NCBI GenBank assembly: GCA_013361095.1
Contig: JAATWA010000001.1
Location: 2,334,501 to 2,398,500 of the forward strand
DNA from: Pseudanabaena biceps
GTDB lineage: Bacteria; Cyanobacteriota; Cyanobacteriia; Pseudanabaenales; Pseudanabaenaceae
Length of the DNA stretch: 64,000 nt
Reading direction: 5' to 3'
Shown here: positions 26,495 through 35,300 of the stretch, in pieces
Position numbering within the stretch: position 1 is the stretch's first letter
How the letters are laid out: each line of letters starts with the position of its first letter
Notes under the pieces: generated by a model
Databases searched by the model: none
Told to the model about the DNA's origin: nothing
The model's input: the letters and a program-made list of their open reading frames with translations, nothing else
Translations under genes and position numbers: made by a program

Positions 26495-26977
26495 CTATAA
26501 AGTCCAAGTATCAAGAATGAAGGCATTATCCTTACGGTGTAGCAAGATAATATCTAAGACATCGAGGGGACTGATGGGACGGATACCAGGAATTAGGGAA
26601 GGTTCACCATGACCATAGAGAGCTTGCAAGGCAAAGCGACAAGCATAAACTTTGCCACCTTCAGACATGAACTTAGTGATTTGGTCATTAAAGTTTTGGT
26701 GTCCGGGGAAAGCCGCATCACCAAGTTTAGGAAAACCGCGCTGTACGCCAAGGGTAACCCCTGGACCATAGAGAAGAATAGAGGTTTCAAATCCTTTACG
26801 CAGTAGACGAGTAGCTTGCAACAAGTTTACAAACCCGATAGAACCCTCAAAAGCAACGGTGTGGAAAGTTACTAGAGCTTTTTCCCCAGCCTCAGCTTTT
26901 ACATCTTCAAATACTTTCTCTTCGTAATTAACAAAGAAATCACCAGCTTGGTGGGCGGGAGTGGTTACTTCAGGCAT
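26495..26977 (-). CDS. nitB: Sll0783/MSMEG_0572 family nitrogen-starvation protein
   Basis: A 160-residue soluble protein matching the Sll0783 family. Features are [56 protein letters not shown] and [19 protein letters not shown]. The alternating strand/helix pattern resembles DsrE-like folds. The Synechocystis member is induced under nitrogen starvation and affects PHB accumulation. It opens the nitrilase-to-AIR-synthase transcription unit, preceded by an NtcA-type promoter (27026-27068). Confidence 0.9.
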   Translation of the reverse strand: MPEVTTPAHQAGDFFVNYEEKVFEDVKAEAGEKALVTFHTVAFEGSIGFVNLLQATRLLRKGFETSILLYGPGVTLGVQRGFPKLGDAAFPGHQNFNDQITKFMSEGGKVYACRFALQALYGHGEPSLIPGIRPISPLDVLDIILLHRKDNAFILDTWTL

Positions 26978-27025
26978 CGTTGTTTTTTCCTTAAGAGACA
27001 GATGGGTTAACTACTTATCGACTCA

Positions 27026-27068
27026 GATTAATTGCTAGCTAACCTCAGACTTTGTATATATAGTTACG
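27026..27068 (-). promoter_or_regulatory. NtcA-type promoter upstream of nitB-like gene
   Basis: On the minus strand GTA-N8-TAC (27068-27055) is followed after exactly 23 bases by TAATCT (27031-27026), a TAN3T -10 element. This is the canonical layout of NtcA-activated class II promoters. The start codon is 49 bases further on. Confidence 0.75.
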
Positions 27069-27187
27069 AAAAGGAGAACTCTGTTCTTATCGACAGTGAC
27101 GCGATCGCATTGTGTAAAGGAACTATCAAAAGGAGATTAGATACCTATCGAAATCACTAGGTAAGTAGCTCGGCATAGTTATAAACC

Positions 27188-27230
27188 AAACCCAGATTGT
27201 CGCCCGCGTAGCGGGCGACAATCTGGGTTT
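27188..27230 (-). terminator. Hairpin downstream of flavoprotein gene
   Basis: AAACCCAGATTGTCGCCCGC pairs perfectly with its complement around GTA, 22 bases beyond the flavoprotein stop. It separates that gene from the second NtcA promoter, consistent with two transcription units. Confidence 0.7.
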
Positions 27231-27251
27231 TAAGGTGGCAACGTTCTGTAA

Positions 27252-28547
27252 TCATGAGCCTAATAAAAATTCATTTACCACCGCCCAATCGTTTTGGGGA
27301 TGAGCGACCTTGCGGCGAGCCATGATGTAATCAGCGAGATAGGTGGAATCTCTAGCGACACCTGAGAATCTACCTGAACCCCATGTGTAGAGCCAAGGCA
27401 AGCCCAAGAAGTAGAGTCCTTTAACTTCAGTCACACCACGATCATGCCCCGGATAACCTTTGCCATCAAAAACAGGAATCTCGATCCAACCAAAATCTGA
27501 CTTGAAGCCAGTACACCAAATCACACTACGAATATTTGCAGCTATTAAATCCAGATCAGGTATGTCCATTTCTGGCTGCCAGACGGGTTCATAGGGTAGC
27601 TCAACTGGCGCGGCAATCTTGTTCTTTTTAATGAAATTATCAATGGTAAGCTTGATGCTTTCTGATACAGCATCCGCACCATCGAGATTCTTTTTGAGGT
27701 CATTAAAAAATTCTAGACTAGTCGTATTTTCTTGTTTAGTAATACTTTTGAGTCTGCCATGCAACTGCATTCCTTCCTTAGCAAAGCGGCGTAGATCAAT
27801 CTCTCGACCGCCATCGCGCCCAGTGAGATAGTGATTAGCCTTAGCCCGAACCTTCTCTTTTTGGGGATGTTGATCAATGGAAAGATCGTAATAGCCCATG
27901 AGATCCAGCCATTCCACGGCATCTTTACCTCGATAGCGTCGGGGCGATCGCGGCGCACTACCAACACAAAGATGAACTTTTCGTCCTGCTAGATGGATAT
28001 CTTCGGCAATTTGACAACCTGATTGTCCTGTTCCAATTACAAGAACTGCGCCTTCAGGGAGGGATTCAGGATTTTTATATTTGGAGGAATGTAATTGCAG
28101 AACTGACTCTGGCAAACGCTCAGCGATCGCAGGGATTTTAGGTTGATGGTATGCACCTACGGCAATAACCACTTGATCGGCAGTGTAGTCACCGATGGTA
28201 GTATTAATTTCAAATAGTCCGCGATCGCCTCGCTTTAGTGATAATACTTCCACACCTTCTCTGATAGGCGGACTAAAGGAATTAGCATAGTTCTCGATGT
28301 ATTCTACTATCTGATCTTTTTTGATAAAACCTTCGGGTTCATCGCCATTGTAAGGATATCCAGGGAGTTGGCATTGCCAATTAGGAGTGACTAGACAAAA
28401 GGAATCCCAACGCTGCGATCGCCAAGCATTAGCGATCTGATTTTTCTCAAAAATAATGTGTGCTAAGCCTCTCTCTTTTAAGCAATAGCTCATGGACAGC
28501 CCTGCTTGACCACCACCGACGATTACAACAGGATAGTGATTTGTCAT
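27252..28547 (-). CDS. nitH: FAD-dependent oxidoreductase, MSMEG_0569 family (Nit1C cluster)
   Basis: A 431-residue flavin monooxygenase-like protein. It has an N-terminal FAD Rossmann motif VVIVGGGQAGLSMSYCLKERG and a second dinucleotide motif VLVIGTGQSGCQIAEDI (about residue 160). GRDGGREIDLRRFA and the terminal DSTYLADYIMARR match the family. It is the Nit1C flavoprotein, presumably oxidising an amine or nitrile precursor; the substrate is unproven. It has its own NtcA-type promoter (28611-28653) with a leader of about 57 bases. Confidence 0.88.
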   Translation of the reverse strand: MTNHYPVVIVGGGQAGLSMSYCLKERGLAHIIFEKNQIANAWRSQRWDSFCLVTPNWQCQLPGYPYNGDEPEGFIKKDQIVEYIENYANSFSPPIREGVEVLSLKRGDRGLFEINTTIGDYTADQVVIAVGAYHQPKIPAIAERLPESVLQLHSSKYKNPESLPEGAVLVIGTGQSGCQIAEDIHLAGRKVHLCVGSAPRSPRRYRGKDAVEWLDLMGYYDLSIDQHPQKEKVRAKANHYLTGRDGGREIDLRRFAKEGMQLHGRLKSITKQENTTSLEFFNDLKKNLDGADAVSESIKLTIDNFIKKNKIAAPVELPYEPVWQPEMDIPDLDLIAANIRSVIWCTGFKSDFGWIEIPVFDGKGYPGHDRGVTEVKGLYFLGLPWLYTWGSGRFSGVARDSTYLADYIMARRKVAHPQNDWAVVNEFLLGS

Positions 28548-28610
28548 TGTCTAACTTCTCAATTCAAAAAATCTTTGATATTCCTTTTGCTAGCAAAAGG
28601 CTGCAAATTC

Positions 28611-28653
28611 AGAGTAAGTGTTAGCGAAACTGAAGTTTTGTATTCCTAACTAC
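28611..28653 (-). promoter_or_regulatory. NtcA-type promoter upstream of flavoprotein gene
   Basis: On the minus strand GTA-N8-TAC (28653-28640) is followed after 23 bases by TACTCT (28616-28611), matching TAN3T. The spacing is identical to that of the promoter at 27026-27068. A CTTTTGCTAGCAAAAG palindrome (28584-28599) lies in the putative leader. Confidence 0.75.
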
Positions 28654-28757
28654 GGAATCCTTAAGTCTATCGATAAGGTCAGGAGTATAGACTTAGATTG
28701 CGATCGCTGAAGTGATTTCCACACAAATTAACAGCTATGACAAGGCAAGTTTTTCTT

Positions 28758-28994
28758 ACTCCCTTCCCAGTGAATAATTATGCGTGTGCGGCTTCGCCGC
28801 ACACGCATAATTATAAGTAAATAAGCATTTACAGCGCTTTGCGCTTAATTAAACCCCAGAGAGATTTTGGGAAGCGGCGCTCCGCGCTGCTTCCCAAAAT
28901 CTCTCTGTACTACTCAAAGCCTCAATAGCCTGTAATTACAGACCAAAACCCATAAAGTTGCGCCCCTGCGGGGCGCAACTTTATGGGTTTTGGT
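28758..28994. repeat. Cluster of three palindromes
   Basis: ACTCCCTTCCCAGTG (28758) precedes a 19-nt-arm TTC hairpin (28774-28814). An imperfect AGAGAGATTTTGGGAAGC hairpin (28857-28907) and a 25-nt-arm perfect hairpin around TGC (28942-28994, ACCAAAACCCATAAAG) follow. Together with the NtcA promoter they fill the space from the flavoprotein start to the transposase remnant; I see no gene here. Confidence 0.8.
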
Positions 28995-29061
28995 AATTTA
29001 TTTTACACAAGTACTTAGACAGCATTTGGGATCTTATAATAAAAGTAAAAGTGGTTGGGAG

Positions 29062-29241
29062 ATGGCATATACCAGCGATTTAATTGATCAAGAATGGGAG
29101 ATCATTGAATCTGTATTACCCAAAAGGAAGAAAGCAAAGCTGCCAGATTGGACAAAACGCGAAATATTAAACGGAGTACTGTATCAACTGGAGAATGGTT
29201 GCGCTTGGGCAGACTGACCCAAAGACCTACCACCGTAATCA
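29062..29241 (+). pseudogene. IS5-family transposase, N-terminal remnant
   Basis: MAYTSDLIDQEWEIIESVLP, then REILNGVLYQLENGCAWAD, is followed by an in-frame TGA and PKDLPP before similarity ends. Intact relatives read GCxWRDLPKDLPP, so TGA replaces a leucine codon. This is the N-terminal domain of IS5-type transposases; the catalytic part is missing. The fragment at 48128 corresponds to the following section of the same kind of protein. Confidence 0.8.
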
Positions 29242-29270
29242 ACTGAGAGGTTACTAACTTCTGTAAAGCA

Positions 29271-29404
29271 CAGCTATTCTCATCATGAAACCAATTTTGG
29301 GGTTTGCAGCGTCTAAGGCGCTGCAAACCCCAAAACTGGTTTTTTTTGAAAGCCAGTCTAGGGCTGGCTTTCAAAAAAACCAGTTTTTATAATGAGAATT
29401 GCTG
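29271..29404. mobile_element. Double-hairpin MITE-like element, copy 3 (inverted)
   Basis: Runs from CAGCTATTCTCATCAT to ATAATGAGAATTGCTG, with the two hairpins in the opposite order to copy 1. It is flanked on both sides by TGTAAAGCA, a perfect 9-bp direct repeat. The remainder of 29405-29560 is AT-rich promoter sequence. Confidence 0.85.
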
Positions 29405-29560
29405 TGTAAAGCACTTGTTAGTTGACTATTATTAAGACCATAAATTAGTATTGTCAGGGTTGGCGAATATTTTAGGAACAAAATTATCTCTTTATTAAAA
29501 TCTAATCTTTTTAAACGTTTTTGAGCGTTTTCTTAACTTCTTAAATAAGTTTTTAAATGA

Positions 29561-30757
29561 ATGCAGTTGTATAAATTTTTCAAACTTCTACCTCTTCTAT
29601 CTCTTCTGTCTGCGATTTATTTTTCTATAAATAGTTCAGTAGCTTCGGCAAGCACTCAGGATAAACAAATTAAGAGAAAAGTATTGCAAGAACAAAAGGA
29701 ACAGAAAAATGATTTTCTAGTTCCAGATAATTCGCAATTTTTACCACTACAAGAGCTTGAAAAGTTGTTAGATAGACAACAGAACTTCATTTTAGCGTCG
29801 CCTAGTAAACTTAATCCTAGTTTGCGAATACCAGATCCTGAACCTTTACCAATTGAGAAGCCAGCTATACCAAAAAAAATAGAACCTACTATGGTGGATT
29901 ACGCTGTTCTCGATAGTATGACAACAAATTTTCAGCGTGATGACGAAAAGACGGGACAACGTAGTCAGATTATTGAACCAACTTGGAAATGGCGTTTTAA
30001 AGATGGAACTATAATTGGTTTGCAAACAGGATTTAATTCCTTTGACTTAGCAGGTAAAAAATCAATAAATAATCTGCCATTACAGTTTATTTATGAGAAA
30101 AATTTTGGTTCTTTTAATCTCAATGCACGCGCGGGGATCGATGTTTACGATCGCTTGCCAACGACAGCAAACTTTGAACTTAATGCTAGTCTGCCTGTGT
30201 CAAATGGGGTGACTTTATTTGGATTTTTAGAGCAGAAGCCTTATAAATTCAATGTAGATACAATTGAAAATCAAATTAAGATCCGTAGATTTGGACCCAA
30301 TATTTATTGGCAAATCGATCCTGATACCAGTTTGTTCTCGTTATATCGTTGGGGTAACTATAGCGATGGGAATAACGATCAGCAGTCTTTTAGTCGTTTA
30401 GAGCGTAAATTTGGGCAGTTTGCGATCGCTGCTAATTTATTTACTTGGTCTTATGACCGCGAATCTCAGCCCAATATTTACTTTTCGCCTAGAGATTTTC
30501 TGGTGTACACTAGCGAATTATCTTGGCAGGGCGATATATTTAACTTTTTAAACTGTAAATTAGCGATTAATGCAGGAGAGCAAAGGCTTAATAGTAGTTT
30601 TACACCAGCAAATAGTTATCAAGCAAAATGTACAGTCAAAGTATTGCCTAATATTGAGATGGATTTAGGATACTTGTACAGTAATGTCCAAAAAACTGGC
30701 GGTGGTCTAAGTTTCCAGAATGAAACAATTTCTGGACAGCTAAGAATGAAATTCTAA
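29561..30757 (+). CDS. Probable outer-membrane beta-barrel protein of the exopolysaccharide locus
   Basis: A 398-residue protein with a signal peptide (KFFKLLPLLSLLSAIYFSI, cleavage near ASA at 30). A proline-rich periplasmic linker (PDPEPLPIEKPAIPKK, about 92-107) is followed by about 250 residues of alternating hydrophobic and polar strands. It ends in LRMKF, a C-terminal aromatic typical of BAM-inserted barrels. I do not recognise a named family. Placed directly before the DUF3131 and GT2 genes, it is a candidate polysaccharide outer-membrane pore, by analogy with BcsC or PgaA barrels. That role is an inference. Confidence 0.65.
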   Translation: MQLYKFFKLLPLLSLLSAIYFSINSSVASASTQDKQIKRKVLQEQKEQKNDFLVPDNSQFLPLQELEKLLDRQQNFILASPSKLNPSLRIPDPEPLPIEKPAIPKKIEPTMVDYAVLDSMTTNFQRDDEKTGQRSQIIEPTWKWRFKDGTIIGLQTGFNSFDLAGKKSINNLPLQFIYEKNFGSFNLNARAGIDVYDRLPTTANFELNASLPVSNGVTLFGFLEQKPYKFNVDTIENQIKIRRFGPNIYWQIDPDTSLFSLYRWGNYSDGNNDQQSFSRLERKFGQFAIAANLFTWSYDRESQPNIYFSPRDFLVYTSELSWQGDIFNFLNCKLAINAGEQRLNSSFTPANSYQAKCTVKVLPNIEMDLGYLYSNVQKTGGGLSFQNETISGQLRMKF

Positions 30758-30884
30758 ACTGCGATAATGAATATAATGTATGAGATATGCTCACAATGTA
30801 TATTTAAAATTTAGGTTGTAAAGTTTAAAGCGTTATTTATTCTTAACAATCAGTGGATAGTTTCTGTATGCGCGAGAAAATCCT

Positions 30885-32375
30885 ATGAATTCTGATTTCG
30901 AGCCACCATCTTTTAAATGGGTCTTCTTGGTAACTTGTGGAGGAGTTGCTACGGCGATCGCAATTATTTTCGGAATGGAACAGCTTTCGAGTAATCTAAA
31001 ACAGTCTTACTCATTAACAGCGATCGCGTCAGTAACCCCAAAATCATCAGTAACACCAGAGCCGACTCAAAAATCTGCGATCGCAGCTAATCCATTGTCA
31101 AAACAAGAAATTCAGGCGATCGCTAAACTGGATAGTGAATCGGTCAAACTAGTAGGGCAAGCCGTACCTTTAGAACAGCAAAGCACTAGTAATCCACCCT
31201 ATATTTCACCTCAAGTAGGTCAACTTACTGCTGAGGAATTAGCAACTGCTAAGCAAGCATGGCGCTATTTTGAGAAGAATTGGAATGAAGATACTGGTTT
31301 GGTAAATTCTGCGGATGGATTTCCCGCTGTGACGTTGTGGGATCAATCGGCTGCGATCGCGGCTTTGGTGAGTGCGAAAGAACTTGATTTAGTAACTGAA
31401 GCCGACTTTGAGAAGAAGATGCGGAAGTCATTGCAAACTCTTGCCAAGTTGCAACTATATAAAGGGGAACTACCTAATAAAGTCTATAACTCTAAGACTT
31501 TGATTCCTGTCAATTATGGCAAGTTGGACAAGCGCGAAGAGATTGGTTGGTCAGCGATAGACATTGGCAGAATGGCGATTTGGCTGAAGATTATTGCGAC
31601 GAAGTATCCCAATCTTAGCGAAGATGCGAATAATGTCTGGAAAAGCTGGAAAGTGGAACGCCTCACTAAAGACGGACAAATGTATGGAACTAGTGTTAAT
31701 AAAGGGAAAGAATCCTATAACCAAGAAGGAAGATTGGGATATGAGAACTATGCGGCTTATGGGCTTAAGCTTTGGGGTCTAGATGTAGCGAAAGCTCTAG
31801 ATGTGAAGTCTCAAGTTGCTTTTGTTGATCTCTATGGACAGGGAGTTCCCTATGATAAGCGGGACTTCCAAAACTCGGAAGCGAATAACTATGTATTGAG
31901 TGAGCCATTCATTCTGGATGGCATTGAGACAGGCTTCCAGTCTTTACCAAAAGCTTATAGCGATCGCTTATTAGCTGCACAAGAAGAACGGTATAAAGCG
32001 ACCAAACAACTCACCGCTGTTACCGAAGACAACTTAGATCGCGCTCCCTACTTTGTCTACAGCACCTTATTTGTGAATGGGAACGCATGGGCAACAATCA
32101 CGGATACCCGCGAAACTCGTAACGATTTACGCTTTCTCAGCGCTAAAGCAGCGATCGGTTGGTATGTGTTATACAACAGTGATTACACCCGAAAGCTGTT
32201 TGGTTTTGTGAGAAATAATCTGAAAGCAGATTTGGGCTGGTATAACGGTTTTTATGAAACCTTAGGGGAACCGAATAAGTCACTAACTGCTAATAACAAC
32301 GGCGTAATTTTAGAAAGTTTACTCTATAAAAAAGTAGGACAACCTTTAACTGTATGGGCAGGAATTTCTCCTTAA
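30885..32375 (+). CDS. DUF3131 protein, single-domain
   Basis: A 496-residue protein anchored by one N-terminal membrane helix (WVFLVTCGGVATAIAIIFGM, about 12-31). A low-complexity linker follows, then one DUF3131 domain (about 110-490). Domain landmarks are AWRYFEKNWNEDTGLVN, TLWDQSAAIAAL, IGWSAIDIGRMA, EGRLGYENYAAYGLKLWG, TAVTEDNLDRAPYF and the AKAAIGWYVLY segment. DUF3131 is predicted to be an alpha/alpha-toroid, like some glycoside hydrolases and phosphorylases. Activity is undemonstrated here. Its end overlaps the next gene's start by 22 bases. Confidence 0.8.
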   Translation: MNSDFEPPSFKWVFLVTCGGVATAIAIIFGMEQLSSNLKQSYSLTAIASVTPKSSVTPEPTQKSAIAANPLSKQEIQAIAKLDSESVKLVGQAVPLEQQSTSNPPYISPQVGQLTAEELATAKQAWRYFEKNWNEDTGLVNSADGFPAVTLWDQSAAIAALVSAKELDLVTEADFEKKMRKSLQTLAKLQLYKGELPNKVYNSKTLIPVNYGKLDKREEIGWSAIDIGRMAIWLKIIATKYPNLSEDANNVWKSWKVERLTKDGQMYGTSVNKGKESYNQEGRLGYENYAAYGLKLWGLDVAKALDVKSQVAFVDLYGQGVPYDKRDFQNSEANNYVLSEPFILDGIETGFQSLPKAYSDRLLAAQEERYKATKQLTAVTEDNLDRAPYFVYSTLFVNGNAWATITDTRETRNDLRFLSAKAAIGWYVLYNSDYTRKLFGFVRNNLKADLGWYNGFYETLGEPNKSLTANNNGVILESLLYKKVGQPLTVWAGISP

Positions 32376-35300
32376 GTAGCTATCCACGTTGGATCAGGTT
32401 TGTATCGGGGTTTATTGTTGGGGTAATGCTGGCAATTTTGTTGTCACAGGTACAGATTGCAACAGCGATCGCCCAGAATAATCCTCAAAGCTCTAAACAA
32501 AATGACAAAAGTTCGGGCGCAACCTGTGCAATTATGCCAGCTTCTCTTACTAATGAGGAGAAGGACTATGCCAAAGCAGCATGGCAATATTTTGCGAAGA
32601 ACTATCAGCCAGCGACGGGGTTTGTGAATGCGACAGGGGGCTATCCATCGGCAACACTCTGGGATATCGGTAATTACTTGGTGGCGCTGAATACGGCGCG
32701 TTGGTTAGATCTGATTTCACAAGGGGAATTTGACGATAAGCTCAATAAGTTTTTGACTTCTTTAGGTTCACTTAAGCTATTTGAAGATTCACTCCCCAAT
32801 AAGGTTTATAACACAGCAACTTTGGCAATGGTGGACTATGGCAACAACCCTAGCGCCCGTGGGATCGGTTGGTCAGCTCTAGATATTGGTAGGCTGCTAG
32901 CGGCGTTTCATATCATTCGTATCTGTCATCCTCAATATAACGATTGGATCAAGGGTATTCTCGCTCGTTGGCAATTGACGCGATCGCTGAAGGACGATCA
33001 AATCTATGGCGCAACAGTTAAAGGTGATGGCTCAACGATGCTTGTCCAAGAAGGGCGGCTTGGCTATGAAGAATATGCCGTGCGCGGCTATGAGCTTTGG
33101 GGATTTAAAGCAGACAAAGCTAAATCTTCGGAACCCTTTAAGTTTGTTGATATCTATGGAGTGCAGATACCTGTAGATACGCGAGATTACCAAACTACCA
33201 ATGCTAATAATTATGTAGTGAGCGAGTCCTACATTCTTGATGGCATTGAATTTGGTTGGGAACCAGAGTTAGCTGATTATGCTAATAGAGTTTTGGAAGT
33301 GCAGAAGCGTCGTTTTGAGCAGACGGGACAACTGACGGCGGTGACAGAAGACAACCTTGATGCGCCACCATACTTTATTTACAATACAGTTTATGCAAAC
33401 GGTGTCGATTTTGCGGCAATTACCGATGAAAACAAGCCAATTCCGCAATTTCGCAGTATTAGCACTAAGGCAGCTTTTGGTTGGCGCTATCTTTATCCGA
33501 CCAATGACTATGCCAAAAAGATCTTTGATGCAGTCAAGGGACTACGCAGTGAAAAAGATGATGGATTTTTTGCAGGGCTGTACGAATCCTCCAAAATCCC
33601 GAATAAGTCTTTAACTGGCAATACCAATGGTCTGATCCTCGAAATTCTCTATTACAAAGCCAGAGGCAATCGTCCGATCATCGACCGTGCGGGTGTAGTT
33701 ACTACGACAGCAGCCTCTACTACTTCTGCTCCTATAGCCTCAACTCCTACCACGAGTCCTTCTCCAACAGCAAATACCAATCCATCGCCAAGTTCTCAAC
33801 CTATTCCCCCAGCGAGTTCTACCTCGACTAAGCCAACTGCGATCGCTAAATCAGTTGCTGTACCACCACCGATCGCACCTGTTGCCGAGGAATCTAGCCC
33901 TTGTCCCAAGCTCAGTCAGCCACTATCGGTCAGCGATCGCCGTTATGCCCAAGCTGCATGGCAATATTTTCGGACTAATTCTCCAGCATCAGGCTTAACT
34001 AATGATCGCCGTGATTTAAAAGGGGTGACGCTGTGGGGATTGGGGGATTATTTGATCGCTCTCCGATCAGCTAAGGTTCTAGATATCATTACTTGGAGTG
34101 AATTCGATCAAAGGGTACGACAGTTAATTGGTACGGTGCGACAATTGCCCCTTGTCGGTGGCGAGTTACCGAGTCGCGCCTACGATCCTGCGTCATTACA
34201 ACCTGTGGACTATGGTGGTAATTCTGCGATGAACGGAACGGGTTGGTCGGCGGCGGATATCGGTAGATTTTTATCAGCTTTATATAGTCTCAAATCCTGT
34301 CATCCTGAATATACCGATGCTGTCGATCGCACTTTGTTAGATTGGTCTTATTTGCGGGTAGTCCGCGATCGCACGCTCTTAAATGGCATCGTCACTAAGG
34401 ATGACTCAGGGCGCAATCTATCACGGGTAACACCAGAGTCTCGTCTCGGTTATAGCGAATATGCGGCTAGAGCCTTTCAGTTATGGGGATTTGATGTTGA
34501 TCGCTCCGTAGTCGGCAATCAATATGCTAAAGCCAATGTGGAAGGTTTTGAAGTTCCGATCCGACGGATGGATGCTCCCAAATCTAGTGAACTCGAAGTT
34601 ACGGTCAGCGAACCATTTTTGATGTATGGCTTAGATTTTGGACTCGATCCGCAAATGCGGGCTTTAACGGAACCGATAATTAAAGCTCAAGCAGAGCGCT
34701 ATCGACGTACTAAGATATTCACCGCCGCCAATACATCGGCAATTAATACACCACCCTATATTCTCCATAGCAGCATTGTCGGCAATGGACAGTCGTGGGC
34801 GAACCTTGATGATCAGGGAGAGTTCGCTAAGATTGATCGTATTGTCAGTACAGGCACTGCTTTTGCGATGTATGCGCTCTTTCCCAATGAGCCTTATACC
34901 CGTGAACTCTGGCAAGCAGTTACGGATCTTTATAACCCGCAACTGGGATTTTACGAAGGGTTCTATGAAAACTCAGGTAACCGCGAAAATAATCAAACTG
35001 CTAGTACCAACAGCTTGATTTTGCAATCAATTCTCTATCGAGCCACAGATCAGCAGCCTTTGATTCGTCCGATGGCTGCTAATTCTCCTTGGTGGCAAGC
35101 GATCGCATCTGAAGACTTGAGCCGAGGACTACCATCGAATAAAGCTCCAACTGCAAAATTTATTGCGAATGGAACTGATAGCTATTGGGTGTCAGCAAAT
35201 CCTAATACGACAACTTCTCAAAAAGCACCCAATCTCACAGCCGATATTCCTTTAATAATTGATAGAACTCAATCTACGAAACTCCGACCAGTTACGCCAG

